Shown in pieces: positions 35,693 through 45,370 of a stretch of DNA of 64,000 nt. Below the pieces are notes generated by a model. It had not been told where the DNA came from and searched no databases. It saw nothing but the letters and a program-made list of their open reading frames with translations. Numbering within the stretch: position 1 is the stretch's first letter; every line of letters begins with the position of its first letter. The position numbers and the translations under genes were made by a program. This stretch comes from Albidovulum marisflavi (GTDB lineage: Bacteria; Pseudomonadota; Alphaproteobacteria; Rhodobacterales; Rhodobacteraceae), in the NCBI RefSeq assembly GCF_025751435.1, contig NZ_JAOWKY010000006.1:62001-126000 (forward strand), in the 5' to 3' direction.

Positions 35693-36916
35693 ATGATCGG
35701 GCGGAGGTTTCATCCTTCGACGCAGGGCGCGGACAAACCCAAAGGGTTTGACGACTATGATCTGCGCCTTGGCGACGTGATGCGCGGAGAGCGCGCGACG
35801 CTTGCCAAATCTCTTCTGGACGTTCAGCGCGAACTCAAGATCAAGGCCAGCTATATCGCGGCGATCGAAAACGCCGACGCTTCGGCGTTCGAAACGCCGG
35901 GCTTTGTCGCGGGCTACGTCCGTTCCTACGCGCGCTATCTTGGGATCGACCCGGAATGGGCCTACGCGAAGTTTTGCGTCGAGGCGAATTTTGCCGTTCA
36001 TCACGGCATGTCGCCCGCGGCTTCGGGCCCCAAGGTGCGCCCGCAGCGCGAGCGCCTTGAAGGATCCGATGCAATCGCCGCGCCCTCGGTCCCGTTTGCC
36101 CCGAGAGGGGAAGCGATCCTTTCCAACATCCAGCCGGGCGCGCTTGGTTCGATAACCGTGCTGCTCGCCCTCATCGCCGGCATCGGCTATGGCGGCTGGT
36201 CGCTTCTACAGGAGGTGCAGCGCGTGCAGCTGGCACCTGTCGAACAGGCGCCCGGCATCGTGGCAGAGCTTGACCCGCTGGCGACGGCAGGTGCGGCGGG
36301 TTCAGATCAGTCGATGATGTCCGACATGGATGTCGCGGGGCTGTCCGCCAACGATGGGCCGACATCGCCGGAAATCTATGACCGCCTTTACCGACCCCAG
36401 GCGCTCGAAATGCCCGTCCTGGTGGCACGCGACGGCCCGATCGCAGCGATAGACCCGCGAACCTCCGGCGCCTTGGCCGAGGTTGCCACGGGGGCGGAAC
36501 TCGCACCCACCGGCTCCATTCCTGCACTGGGTGAGACCCCTGTTCAGGTCGTCGCCGATGTCGCGCCGGGGGTCGAGATCCTAGCCGTGCGCCCGTCTTG
36601 GGTGCGGGTATCCGCCGCGGATGGCACGGTCCTGTTCGAAAAGATCCTCGATGCGGGTGAGCGTTACGCGGTCCCGATGATGGAGGAAGCGCCGTTGCTG
36701 AGGGCCGGCAACTCCGGTTCTGTCTACTTCGCCGTCGCGGGCCAGACCTACGGACCGGCAGCGGAGGGCGCGCAGGTGGTCAAGAACCTGGCGCTGACCC
36801 CGGAATCGTTGACCGGGGCCTTTGCCGTGGCAGACCTGTCGCAGGATGCCGATCTTGCGCGGTTCGTTGCCGTCGCCTCGGCCAGCGTGGTGGAAGTTCC
36901 GGTCGCGGATCAGTAG
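35693..36916 (+). CDS. RodZ-like helix-turn-helix membrane protein
   Basis: A 407-residue protein with the RodZ architecture. A cytoplasmic HTH_25 domain (about 26-100, with DVMRGERATLAKSLLDVQREL and FVAGYVRSYARYLGID) is followed by a linker, one membrane span (about 152-172), a low-complexity periplasmic linker and a DUF4115-like domain (about 295-390, SWVRVSAADGTVLFEKILDAG). RodZ links MreB to the elongasome and sets rod width. It sits directly before ispG, as rodZ does in E. coli. A weak promoter-like pair (TTGCTC, 17 bp, AATACG) is upstream. Confidence 0.8.
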   Translation: MIGRRFHPSTQGADKPKGFDDYDLRLGDVMRGERATLAKSLLDVQRELKIKASYIAAIENADASAFETPGFVAGYVRSYARYLGIDPEWAYAKFCVEANFAVHHGMSPAASGPKVRPQRERLEGSDAIAAPSVPFAPRGEAILSNIQPGALGSITVLLALIAGIGYGGWSLLQEVQRVQLAPVEQAPGIVAELDPLATAGAAGSDQSMMSDMDVAGLSANDGPTSPEIYDRLYRPQALEMPVLVARDGPIAAIDPRTSGALAEVATGAELAPTGSIPALGETPVQVVADVAPGVEILAVRPSWVRVSAADGTVLFEKILDAGERYAVPMMEEAPLLRAGNSGSVYFAVAGQTYGPAAEGAQVVKNLALTPESLTGAFAVADLSQDADLARFVAVASASVVEVPVADQ

Positions 36917-36922
36917 CCCGCA

Positions 36923-36951
36923 TTGCCCTCTGGCGGTCAACGCACTATCTA
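36923..36951 (+). promoter_or_regulatory. Candidate ispG promoter
   Basis: -35 TTGCCC, 17-bp spacer, -10 TATCTA, 32 bp before the ispG start. Confidence 0.4.
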
Positions 36952-36983
36952 GGCGCTGACCCCGAAGGGATGCGAGGCCGCAC

Positions 36984-38114
36984 ATGTCTTCCGATCACCT
37001 GAACCACGTTCGCCCCTGGCGAAACATCTACCGCCGGAAGTCGCGACAGATCATGGTTGGCAATGTCGCCGTTGGTGGCGATGCGCCGATATCCGTTCAG
37101 ACGATGACGAACACCCTCACCTCGGACGTGCGGGCCACGGTCGAGCAGGTTCAACGCGCCGCGGCCGCGGGGGCGGATATCGTGCGCGTGTCGACCCCGG
37201 ACGAAGCATCGACCCGCGCCCTGCGTGAAATCGTGGCGGAAAGCCCGGTCCCCATCGTCGCCGACATCCATTTCCACTATCGCCGCGCGATCGAGGCAGC
37301 CGAGGCGGGCGCAGCCTGTCTGCGCATCAATCCCGGCAACATCGGCTCTGCCGCGCGCGTGAAAGAGGTCGTGAAGGCTGCACGCGATCATGGCTGTTCG
37401 ATCCGGATCGGAGTGAACGCGGGCTCGCTTGAGCGGCATCTGCTGGAAAAATACGGGGAACCGTGCCCCGAGGCGATGGTCGAAAGTGGCCTGGACCATA
37501 TCAAGCTGCTGCAGGACAACGATTTCCACGAATTCAAGATCAGCGTGAAAGCGTCCGATGTCTTCCTGTCCGCCGCAGCCTATCAGCAGTTGGCGGAGGT
37601 TACGGACGCGCCGATCCATCTGGGCATAACCGAAGCCGGTGGGCTTGTTTCGGGGACCGTCAAATCCGCGATCGGGCTTGGAAACCTGCTTTGGATGGGT
37701 ATCGGCGACACGATCCGCGTCTCTTTGTCGGCGGACCCGGTGGAAGAGGTGAAGGTCGGATACGAGATCCTGAAATCGCTGGGCCTGCGCCATCGTGGGG
37801 TCACGATCATCTCGTGTCCGTCCTGCGCGCGGCAGGGCTTCGACGTCATCAAGACGGTGTCCGCGCTTGAGGACCGTCTGGCGCATGTGACGACCTCGAT
37901 GAGCCTATCGATCATCGGCTGCGTCGTGAATGGCCCGGGCGAGGCGCTGATGACCGATATCGGTTTCACCGGCGGCGGCGCAGGTTCCGGCATGGTCTAT
38001 CTGGCGGGCAAGCAAAGCCACAAGCTGTCGAACGAGCAGATGATCGACCATATCGTCGAGCTTGTCGAAAAGCGCGCCGAGGAGCTTGAGGCGGCAAAGG
38101 CTGCGGCCGAGTAG
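36984..38114 (+). CDS. ispG: 4-hydroxy-3-methylbut-2-enyl diphosphate synthase (IspG/GcpE)
   Basis: A 376-residue 4Fe-4S enzyme converting ME-cPP to HMBPP in the MEP isoprenoid pathway. Cluster cysteines are C278 and C281 (CPSC) and C313 ([10 protein letters not shown]), with the fourth ligand E320. The N-terminal TIM barrel shows TMTNTLTSD and RINPGNIGS. The extra loop domain of the plant/Chlamydia form is absent. ATGs and length fit the bacterial enzyme. It follows the RodZ-like gene by 67 bp. Confidence 0.96.
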   Translation: MSSDHLNHVRPWRNIYRRKSRQIMVGNVAVGGDAPISVQTMTNTLTSDVRATVEQVQRAAAAGADIVRVSTPDEASTRALREIVAESPVPIVADIHFHYRRAIEAAEAGAACLRINPGNIGSAARVKEVVKAARDHGCSIRIGVNAGSLERHLLEKYGEPCPEAMVESGLDHIKLLQDNDFHEFKISVKASDVFLSAAAYQQLAEVTDAPIHLGITEAGGLVSGTVKSAIGLGNLLWMGIGDTIRVSLSADPVEEVKVGYEILKSLGLRHRGVTIISCPSCARQGFDVIKTVSALEDRLAHVTTSMSLSIIGCVVNGPGEALMTDIGFTGGGAGSGMVYLAGKQSHKLSNEQMIDHIVELVEKRAEELEAAKAAAE

Positions 38115-38158
38115 CTGCCCTACGCTCAAGTATTTGCAGCGGTGGCGTTGCGGGGCCG

Positions 38159-38187
38159 TTGACGCCCTGCGGGCCACCGGTTAGCTG
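38159..38187 (+). promoter_or_regulatory. Candidate ABC-F promoter giving a leaderless mRNA
   Basis: -35 TTGACG, 17-bp spacer, -10 TAGCTG, then exactly 6 nt to the ATG. No purine-rich ribosome site lies before the start. Confidence 0.5.
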
Positions 38188-38193
38188 AGCGCC

Positions 38194-40008
38194 ATGGCAC
38201 GCGCACCTCTTCTTCAGCTTTCCGGCATCTCTCTCACCTTTGGTGGAAACCCCGTTTTCGACGGTCTGGACCTCGTGGTCCAGGCGGGCGACCGAGTGGC
38301 CTTGGTGGGGCGCAACGGCTCGGGCAAGTCGACGCTGATGAAGGTCATGGCGGGACTGGTCGAACCCGACCAGGGCGTGCGGACCGTGCCGCCCGGCGTC
38401 AGCGTGGGCTACATGGAGCAGGAACCCGACCTGTCGGCGTTCGCCACGCTTGGCGAATTCGCGGCCTCGGGACTGCCGGAGGGGGAAGACTACCGTGTTT
38501 CCGTCGTGGCCGAGGGGTTGCGTTTCGATCCCCAGACACCGATCGCGGCGGCCTCGGGAGGAGAGCGGCGCCGTGCTGCGCTGGCCAAGCTGCTGGCCGA
38601 AGCGCCGGAGCTCATGCTTCTGGACGAACCGACCAACCACCTGGATATTCAGGCGATCCGGTGGCTTGAGGACCAGTTGCGCGAAACCCGCGCGGCCTAT
38701 GTTATCATCAGCCACGATCGCGCCTTTTTGCGCGCGCTGACGAAGGCCACCTTGTGGATCGACCGGGGCGCGGTGCGGCGCAACGAAAAGGGCTTCGAGG
38801 CGTTCGAGGACTGGCGCGAAACTGTGTGGGCGGAAGAGGATGTTGCGCGGCACAAGCTTGAGCGCAAGATCAAGTCCGAGGCAAAGTGGGCGGTCGAGGG
38901 GATTTCGGCGCGCCGAAAGCGAAACCAGGGTCGCGTCCGCGCGCTGCAGGCGCTGCGGGCAGAGCGCGCGGCGATGATCCGGCGTCAGGGCACCGCCGAC
39001 ATGGCGTTGGAGACCGGTCAGGTTTCCGGGCGCCTGGTCATCGAGGCAAAAGGAATTTCAAAGCAGTACGGTGAAAAGCTGATCCTGCGTCCGTTCGACC
39101 TGACGGTGCTGCGGGGCGACCGGGTGGCCTTCGTCGGGCCGAACGGGGTCGGCAAGACCACCCTGCTCAAGATGCTGACCGGAGAGATTGCGCCCGACAC
39201 GGGCACGGTCCGTCACGGCACCAACCTCCAGATCGCCGTTTTCGACCAAGCCCGCGCTGCGCTTGATTTCAATATGTCGCTTTGGGACGGGCTGGTGAAC
39301 GATCCCGAGATGTCGGTGTCCGGCCGGTCCGACCAGGTGATGGTGCGCGGGACGCCCAAGCACGTCGTTGCCTACCTCAAGGACTTCCTGTTCGACGAAG
39401 CGCAGGCGCGTGCCCCCATCGGGTCACTGTCGGGCGGAGAGCGCGCGCGGCTGCTTCTGGCGCGCATCATGGCCAAGCCGTCGAACCTGCTGATACTCGA
39501 CGAGCCGACGAACGATCTTGATGTCGAGACGCTGGATCTTCTGCAGGATATCCTTGGCGAATATGACGGGACTGTTCTGCTGGTCAGCCACGACCGCGAC
39601 TTCATCGACCGGGTTGCGACCACGACCGTCGCGATGGAAGGCGGCGGGCGGGCTGTGGTCTATGCCGGTGGATGGACCGACTATCAGGCCCAACGGGCGG
39701 AACAGGCGCCGGAGCGCGCCGCGCCCAAGGCATCGCCAAAGTCGGTTCCGGCTGCTGAGGAAAAGGTCAGGAAAGCCGCGCAAGGCCTTACGTTCACTGA
39801 AAAACATCGGCTTGAGTCGCTTCCGGACGTAATTGAAAAGCTGGAAGCCGAAATTCGCAAGCTGACGGATTTCCTGTCGGACCCCGATCTGTTCCAGAAA
39901 TCACCCGATAAGTTCCGCAAGGCATCCCAAGGCCTGGCTGAACGACAGGCCGCCTTGACGGCGGCCGAGGAGGAATGGTTGTTGCTGGAAGAAAAAGCAG
40001 GCGCGTGA
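38194..40008 (+). CDS. ABC-F family ATPase (Uup-like)
   Basis: A 604-residue soluble protein with two ABC domains and no membrane part. Domain 1 has GRNGSGKST, ASGGERRRAAL and LMLLDEPTNHLD; domain 2 has GPNGVGKTT, LSGGERARLLLA and LLILDEPTNDLD. The linker between them (about 215-285) is the helical P-site-interacting region of ABC-F factors. A C-terminal coiled coil (about 530-600) favours the Uup subgroup. These proteins act on ribosomes with particular tRNA or assembly states. It probably has its own leaderless promoter. Confidence 0.9.
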   Translation: MARAPLLQLSGISLTFGGNPVFDGLDLVVQAGDRVALVGRNGSGKSTLMKVMAGLVEPDQGVRTVPPGVSVGYMEQEPDLSAFATLGEFAASGLPEGEDYRVSVVAEGLRFDPQTPIAAASGGERRRAALAKLLAEAPELMLLDEPTNHLDIQAIRWLEDQLRETRAAYVIISHDRAFLRALTKATLWIDRGAVRRNEKGFEAFEDWRETVWAEEDVARHKLERKIKSEAKWAVEGISARRKRNQGRVRALQALRAERAAMIRRQGTADMALETGQVSGRLVIEAKGISKQYGEKLILRPFDLTVLRGDRVAFVGPNGVGKTTLLKMLTGEIAPDTGTVRHGTNLQIAVFDQARAALDFNMSLWDGLVNDPEMSVSGRSDQVMVRGTPKHVVAYLKDFLFDEAQARAPIGSLSGGERARLLLARIMAKPSNLLILDEPTNDLDVETLDLLQDILGEYDGTVLLVSHDRDFIDRVATTTVAMEGGGRAVVYAGGWTDYQAQRAEQAPERAAPKASPKSVPAAEEKVRKAAQGLTFTEKHRLESLPDVIEKLEAEIRKLTDFLSDPDLFQKSPDKFRKASQGLAERQAALTAAEEEWLLLEEKAGA

Positions 40009-40069
40009 AACGGCGCTCGCCCTGCGCCGGTGCTGGTCGGCGCTTGATCTCAATCAGGAAGGAGCCTTG

Positions 40070-41020
40070 ATGTCCGTTCCCGTCATTCTTGCGATCGATG
40101 TCGAACCTGATGAGCGCGTCGTGCGCAAGACGCGCGAAGGCTGGCCCGGCTTTCCGATGCTGGTCGAGTTGTTGATGGACCGTCGCGCCCGGCTTCAGGA
40201 TGCAACAGGAAGGCCGGTTTTCTTCAACTGGTATCTGCGGCTCGACCCGCAGATCGAGATCGCCTTCGGTGACGCCGGTTGGGTCTTCGACCGCTATGGC
40301 GAACTGATCGACCGCGTCTGTTCGGCCGGCGACAGCCTCGGACTGCATGTGCACACTTGGCGGCCTGTTCGTCGGTTCTTTCGCAACACCTGGCTTGCCG
40401 ACTTTGAAGATGCCGAGTGGATCCGGCATTGCCTTACGCTAGGGCTCGAAACGTTCCGCAAACGCACGGGGGCGTTTCCCGCGACGATGTCCTTCGGCGA
40501 CAATTTCATGCACGAAAGCGCCCTGCAAGTCATGAACGAGTGCGGCATCAGGGCGGATTTCTCGATGAACCCGGGCATGAAGCCACGCAAGGCGTTGGGA
40601 AAGGGCGAGCTGAGCGCCGGCATGCTGCCCGACTACCAGTCCACGCCGCGGCACCCGTTCAAGCCCTCGTCGGCCGACTTTCGCGTTCCCGGCAAGACCA
40701 ACAACGCGTTCTGGGAGGTGCCCGTCACCTCTGGCATCGTCGGCAAGGACAAGGACGGCAGTGACCGCTGGGTGAAGCTGCTGTGGGGCACCAATCCGGA
40801 CTGGGTAGGTGGTATCACAAGGCAGGCGCTGTCAAGGCCATCGCCCTACCTGTTTGCAGAGTGCCGCACCGATGTCCTGACCCATCCCAAGACGCGGGAA
40901 CGTTTCCTGTGGGCGCTTGATCACTATGAAAGCCTAGCCCGCGAAGGCGATCTGGAGTTCATGCGCCTCGAGTCCTTCTGCGACCGGCTCGAGCAGGAGG
41001 CGATGGTCGTTTCCGCATGA
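40070..41020 (+). CDS. Polysaccharide deacetylase-like protein
   Basis: A 316-residue protein resembling the NodB/glycoside-hydrolase-deacetylase superfamily. AIDVEPDE could supply the metal-binding Asp, LGLHVHTW the histidine pair, and FGDNFMHESALQ, GIRADFSMNPG the later barrel strands. There is no signal peptide, so it is predicted to be cytoplasmic. Substrate and activity are unknown. AAGGAGCCTTG precedes the ATG; a TTG one codon earlier is possible. It overlaps the RgpF-like gene by four bases, so the pair probably works on the same surface glycan. Confidence 0.65.
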   Translation: MSVPVILAIDVEPDERVVRKTREGWPGFPMLVELLMDRRARLQDATGRPVFFNWYLRLDPQIEIAFGDAGWVFDRYGELIDRVCSAGDSLGLHVHTWRPVRRFFRNTWLADFEDAEWIRHCLTLGLETFRKRTGAFPATMSFGDNFMHESALQVMNECGIRADFSMNPGMKPRKALGKGELSAGMLPDYQSTPRHPFKPSSADFRVPGKTNNAFWEVPVTSGIVGKDKDGSDRWVKLLWGTNPDWVGGITRQALSRPSPYLFAECRTDVLTHPKTRERFLWALDHYESLAREGDLEFMRLESFCDRLEQEAMVVSA

Positions 41021-42060
41021 CGCCTCTCTGGAAGATCCGGCGAGAGTTGACGCGGATCTGGCGTCAACTGGTGTTTCTGCCGATGCACCCGGTCGAACAG
41101 GCATGGTTTCGGCTGCATCCCATGTTGTTTCCGGGCGTGTGCAGGGTTCACCAAGGCGACCAGCGGCCGGCGAAGGACATCGCGGTCTTTCTGATCCACC
41201 AGCCGCGGGGACTGCAGGAAACGGTGATCGCCACCTGTCGTCATCTGGGCGCAAGTGGATATGCCGTGCATCTGGTATCGAACGCGCGCCTTGAACCGCA
41301 CTCTGTTCAACGCCTACGGCCCCTATGCAGCCGCATCATCGAACGCCCAAACCACGGCTACGACTTTGGCGGATACAGGGCCGCGATCCTTCGGCTGCTG
41401 GAGGAGGGAACGACACCGGAAAACCTGCTGCTGCTGAACGACTCTGTCTGGTTTCCGGCGCTGAAGGGCTGCGATCTTCTTGATCGGCTGCGCCAATTGG
41501 AGGCGGACGTCACGGGGCCGGTTCATTATCGACACCGCACGGCACGGCGTTCGCACCTCCAGTCATACATGGTGAATTTTTCTGCGCGCGCGTTTCAAAG
41601 CGAGGCATTCCGGGACTTCTGGACCGGGTACGCGATGTCCAACAACAAGGTCCGCACGATCCGCAACGGAGAGATGCGCCTGACCCACGCCCTTCGCGAG
41701 GCGGGGCTAGGCATAGGCGCGGTCCATGAAGCCCATGTGGACCCTGACTTGCGCCGATTGTCCTGCGGCGATCGGACGGATCTGCCGAGGTTGGCGCAGG
41801 CCACCGAATTGGCGTCCGAGGCAGGGTTTGATCCCGGCCGGTGGTCCGACGGGGGCGAGGATCGGAACGGGGGGTCCACATACCTCTTGTCGCAGCACCC
41901 CCGAATGACCTTTGGTTTTCTTGGTTTCCCGATCCTCAAGAAGGATCGCACTGCAATCTACCGCGCGCAGCGCGCGGCCCTTCTGGGCCCCGCAGCATCC
42001 GATCTGCGCGACATGATGGAGCCAGAGGTTCTGGCCGCCGTACGGGACTGGGACGGCTGA
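41017..42060 (+). CDS. Rhamnan-synthesis RgpF-family protein
   Basis: A 347-residue protein of the RgpF family (PF05045), glycosyltransferase-like proteins of rhamnose-glucan and O-antigen assembly. The defining stretches are HGYDFGGYRAAI and LLLLNDSVWFP, with VTGPVHYRHRTARRSHLQSY downstream. There is no membrane segment. Its start overlaps the deacetylase-like gene (ATGA). No other sugar-transfer gene is next to it, so the glycan it helps to build is unknown. Confidence 0.8.
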   Translation: MTPLWKIRRELTRIWRQLVFLPMHPVEQAWFRLHPMLFPGVCRVHQGDQRPAKDIAVFLIHQPRGLQETVIATCRHLGASGYAVHLVSNARLEPHSVQRLRPLCSRIIERPNHGYDFGGYRAAILRLLEEGTTPENLLLLNDSVWFPALKGCDLLDRLRQLEADVTGPVHYRHRTARRSHLQSYMVNFSARAFQSEAFRDFWTGYAMSNNKVRTIRNGEMRLTHALREAGLGIGAVHEAHVDPDLRRLSCGDRTDLPRLAQATELASEAGFDPGRWSDGGEDRNGGSTYLLSQHPRMTFGFLGFPILKKDRTAIYRAQRAALLGPAASDLRDMMEPEVLAAVRDWDG

Positions 42061-42146
42061 GCGGCGGCGTCGAAAGCTGGACTGGAATCGCTGTCTCGAA
42101 TGTCGCTAGTTTGCGCGTCACAGGTGCCGCAGGACAGGAGGACCTT

Positions 42147-43232
42147 GTGTCAGGGCCGCTGAGAGGACTAAGGATCATCGAGATAGCCGGTCTGGGCCCC
42201 ACGCCCTTTGCCGCGATGACGCTGGCAGACATGGGGGCAGAGGTCCTGAGGATCGAACGACCCGGAAGCGCGCACATCTTCGGCCTGAACTACGAGGTGC
42301 TAAACCGGGGGCGGGGATTTGTAACCCTTGATCTTAAGGACGCGGACGGTCGGGCCATGGCGCGGCGGCTGATCCATCGCGCGGATGGGCTTGTCGAAGG
42401 ACTGCGCCCGGGCGTGATGGAGCGGCTGGGGCTTGGCCCGGACGACTTTCCGGACAACCCGCGTCTTGTCTATGGCCGCATGACCGGGTGGGGACAGGCG
42501 GGGCCGCTTTCGCAGACCGCCGGCCACGATATCAACTACATCGCGCTGACCGGGGCGCTGCATGCGATTGGAACGGAGGAACGGCCTGTGCCGCCTCTGA
42601 ACCTGCTGGGCGATTTCGGCGGTGGTGGGATCTACCTTGCGTTCGGCATGGTGTGCGCGCTGTTCGAGGCTGCACGCTCGGGTCGGGGGCAGGTCGTCGA
42701 TGCCGCGATCACGGACGGAGTGGCGCATCTGTCGGCAATGATCCGAACGCTGCTGGCGGGCGATGCCTGGGCCGGTGGGCGCGGGCGGAACCTGCTGGAC
42801 GGCGGAGCGCCCTACTACGGTACGTATCGATGCAAATGCGGGGGCTTCGTCGCGCTTGGCGCCATCGAGGAAAAGTTCTGGATGTCGTTCCTGACCATCG
42901 CCGGGCTTGATCCGGCTTCGCTGCCCGATCGCCACGATCCGGAGAAGTGGTCCGACCTGCGCGCCTTGCTTGAGGCGCGTTTCATCTCGCGCACGCGCGA
43001 CGAATGGGCGGCGCTTGCAGAGGGCAGCGATGCCTGCCTGACCCCAGTACTTGATCTGGCAGAGGCGCCCGGCCACCCACACAACGTTTCACGCGAGACC
43101 TTCGTAAGCCACGAAGGTGTGACACAGCCCGCGCCCGCTCCCCGACTTTCGCGGACGCCGGGTGAGATTGCCGAGGGATCGCAAAAACGATCCCTCGATC
43201 CCGAACAGGTCCTGGCAAAGTGGGGGGCGTGA
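42147..43232 (+). CDS. Alpha-methylacyl-CoA racemase-like CaiB/BaiF protein
   Basis: A 361-residue member of the class III CoA-transferase fold that looks like the racemase branch. H127 in AGHDINYIALTGAL, D156 in LNLLGDFGGGG and E241 correspond in position and context to the catalytic residues of mycobacterial alpha-methylacyl-CoA racemase. It would epimerise 2-methylacyl-CoA thioesters in branched-lipid or sterol breakdown. The GTG start is set by AGGAGG six bases upstream; no ATG fits. It converges with the corrinoid activator gene, ten bases apart. Confidence 0.85.
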   Translation: MSGPLRGLRIIEIAGLGPTPFAAMTLADMGAEVLRIERPGSAHIFGLNYEVLNRGRGFVTLDLKDADGRAMARRLIHRADGLVEGLRPGVMERLGLGPDDFPDNPRLVYGRMTGWGQAGPLSQTAGHDINYIALTGALHAIGTEERPVPPLNLLGDFGGGGIYLAFGMVCALFEAARSGRGQVVDAAITDGVAHLSAMIRTLLAGDAWAGGRGRNLLDGGAPYYGTYRCKCGGFVALGAIEEKFWMSFLTIAGLDPASLPDRHDPEKWSDLRALLEARFISRTRDEWAALAEGSDACLTPVLDLAEAPGHPHNVSRETFVSHEGVTQPAPAPRLSRTPGEIAEGSQKRSLDPEQVLAKWGA

Positions 43233-43242
43233 CGGTCGGGCG

Positions 43243-45285
43243 TCAGCCACGCCGCCGCCTGCGCCCGCCCTCGGTCCCGCCGCCCGATCCGCCGGTGTTG
43301 AAGCTGACATCGGGCAGGGTGACCACCTTCGAAAGCTCCGGGAAGGTGTCGACTGCGTGCGGCATCGCGTTCGCGGCGACGAAGTGTTCCTGGAAGCGCG
43401 GCTCGATCGCGGTTTCGACCTTGTGGATGCGCTTGACCTCGTCCTCGATCGCGGCGCGGGAGCCGACGTTGCACAGCGCGATGCGCGCGCCCGTTCCGGC
43501 CGCGTTCCCGGCCGAGGTTACCTTGTCCAGCGGCACGTCGGGGATCATCCCCAGAACCATCGCGTGCTTGGGGCTGATATGCGCCCCGAACGCGCCGGCA
43601 AGGACGACGCGGTCGACCTTGTCGATCCGCAGTTCGTCCATCAGCAGGCGCGCGCCGGCGTAAAGCGCGGACTTCGCAAGCTGGATCGCGCGGATGTCGC
43701 CCTGGGTGACGCTGATCAGGGGGCCGCCAGTGGCGGTCCCGTCATGCAGGACGTAGGCGTTGGTGCGCCCGGTGGCCACGCAACGCGGCGTGCCCGTCTG
43801 TTCGGCCGAACCGATCAGCCCGCCAGCATCGACGATGCCCGCCATGCGCATTTCGGCGACGACCTCGATGATGCCGGAGCCGCAGATCCCCGTGATCCCG
43901 GTGCCGGTGGTGGCGGCGGAAAAGCCCGGATCGTCCGACCACAGGTCGCTGCCGATCACGCGGAACCGCGGTTCCTTGGTGACGGGATCGATCTCGACCC
44001 GTTCGATTGCGCCCGGCGCGGCCCGCTGGCCGGCACTGATCTGCGCGCCCTCGAACGCGGGACCGGTGGGCGACGAGCAGGCCAGAACCCGGTCCTTGTT
44101 GCCGCAAAGGATTTCCGCGTTCGTGCCGACGTCCACGATCAGCACCATGTCCTCGGACTTGTTCGGCTCTTCCGACAGCGCGACGGCGGCGCAGTCCGCG
44201 CCGACGTGCCCGGCGATGCAGGGCAGTATGTAGACGCGCGCATGATCGTGGATCGCGCCCAACTCAAGTTCGCTGGCGGACAGGGACAGGCTTTCCGACG
44301 TGGCCAGCGCGAAGGGCGCCTGGCCAAGTTCGACCGGGTCGATGCCCAGAAGAAGGTGGTGCATGACCGGGTTGCACACAAAGACCGCCTCGACGATCTG
44401 GCGCGGGTCGATGCTGGCTTCGGTTGCGATGGCCTGGGCAAGGCCGTTCAGCGCATGGCGCACGGCCGAGGTCATCTCCCTGTCGCCGCCCGGGTTCATC
44501 ATCGCGTAGCTGACCCGGCTCATCAGATCCTCGCCGAAGCGGATCTGCGGGTTCATGAGGCCCGAGGAGGCAAGAACATTGCCGTTGCGCAGGTCGCACA
44601 GATGCGCGGCGATTGTGGTCGAGCCAAGATCGATCGCCAGGCCGTACAGCCGGCCTTCCCAGTAGCCCGGCCAGATGTCGATGATGCGGGGCCTGCCGCG
44701 ATGGTCCTTGTGAATGGCGACGGTGACCTTCCATTCGCCCTTGCGCAGGATCGGTTGCAGCCGGCCCAGAAGGACGGCGTCGGCCTCAAGCCCCTCGATC
44801 TGCCACTGTTCGCGCAGCGCGTCGGACAGGCGCTGAAAGTCGCCCGAAGGTTCGTGCATGTCGGGCTCTGAAACCTCGACGTAATAGGCGTGGGTGGCCG
44901 GATCCATCGTGATGTCGCGCTGTGTCGCGGACTTGCGGATGACCTGGCGGTGAACCTGGCTTTCCGGGGGCACGTCGATGACGATGTCTTCCATGATCTT
45001 GGCCTGACATCCCAGGCGCCGACCTTCCTTTAGCCCGCGGATGCGGTCGTAGCGCGCCTCGACCTCGTTCCATTCGGAAAGCGCGCCCTGGCTCACGGTG
45101 ACGCCGTGCTTGGGGAATTCGCCATATCCCGGCGTGATCTGGCACTTGGAGCAGATGCCGCGCCCGCCGCAAACCGAATCGAGGTCGACCCCCAGCTGAC
45201 GCGCAGCCGTCAGGACGGGCGTGCCTACGGGGAAGCGACCACGCTTGCCCGATGGGGTGAAGATCACAAGCGGCTGGTCGGTCAT
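43243..45285 (-). CDS. Ferredoxin-ASKHA corrinoid activation protein (DUF4445, RACo/RamA-like)
   Basis: A 680-residue protein. The N-terminal 2Fe-2S domain has C39, C45, C48 (VCGGRGICSKCQ) and C93 (RRLGCQAK). A linker leads to the ASKHA-type DUF4445 domain (LYGLAIDLGSTTIAAHLCD, VLIVDVGTNAEI, GTGITGICGSGIIEVV, VLAGAFGAHI). Relatives use ATP and electrons to reduce inactive Co(II) corrinoid proteins of methyltransferase systems. The corrinoid protein and methyltransferase it serves are not nearby. Its C-terminus is a glycine-rich stretch ending GGRRRRRG, matching the tail on Bmt. It is last in a minus-strand row after a CoA-transferase. Confidence 0.85.
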   Translation of the reverse strand: MTDQPLVIFTPSGKRGRFPVGTPVLTAARQLGVDLDSVCGGRGICSKCQITPGYGEFPKHGVTVSQGALSEWNEVEARYDRIRGLKEGRRLGCQAKIMEDIVIDVPPESQVHRQVIRKSATQRDITMDPATHAYYVEVSEPDMHEPSGDFQRLSDALREQWQIEGLEADAVLLGRLQPILRKGEWKVTVAIHKDHRGRPRIIDIWPGYWEGRLYGLAIDLGSTTIAAHLCDLRNGNVLASSGLMNPQIRFGEDLMSRVSYAMMNPGGDREMTSAVRHALNGLAQAIATEASIDPRQIVEAVFVCNPVMHHLLLGIDPVELGQAPFALATSESLSLSASELELGAIHDHARVYILPCIAGHVGADCAAVALSEEPNKSEDMVLIVDVGTNAEILCGNKDRVLACSSPTGPAFEGAQISAGQRAAPGAIERVEIDPVTKEPRFRVIGSDLWSDDPGFSAATTGTGITGICGSGIIEVVAEMRMAGIVDAGGLIGSAEQTGTPRCVATGRTNAYVLHDGTATGGPLISVTQGDIRAIQLAKSALYAGARLLMDELRIDKVDRVVLAGAFGAHISPKHAMVLGMIPDVPLDKVTSAGNAAGTGARIALCNVGSRAAIEDEVKRIHKVETAIEPRFQEHFVAANAMPHAVDTFPELSKVVTLPDVSFNTGGSGGGTEGGRRRRRG

Positions 45286-45319
45286 AGGGAAACTCCGGGT
45301 GTTCCTGATGCGCGGTGCT

Positions 45320-45347
45320 ACCATAGGCAAGGAACCGGCGGCGGCAA
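45320..45347 (-). promoter_or_regulatory. Candidate promoter of the corrinoid activator gene
   Basis: On the minus strand, -35 TTGCCG, 16-bp spacer, -10 TATGGT, 34 bp before the start codon. Confidence 0.45.
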
Positions 45348-45370
45348 GGTCCGTTCGCGGCGCGTCAAGG

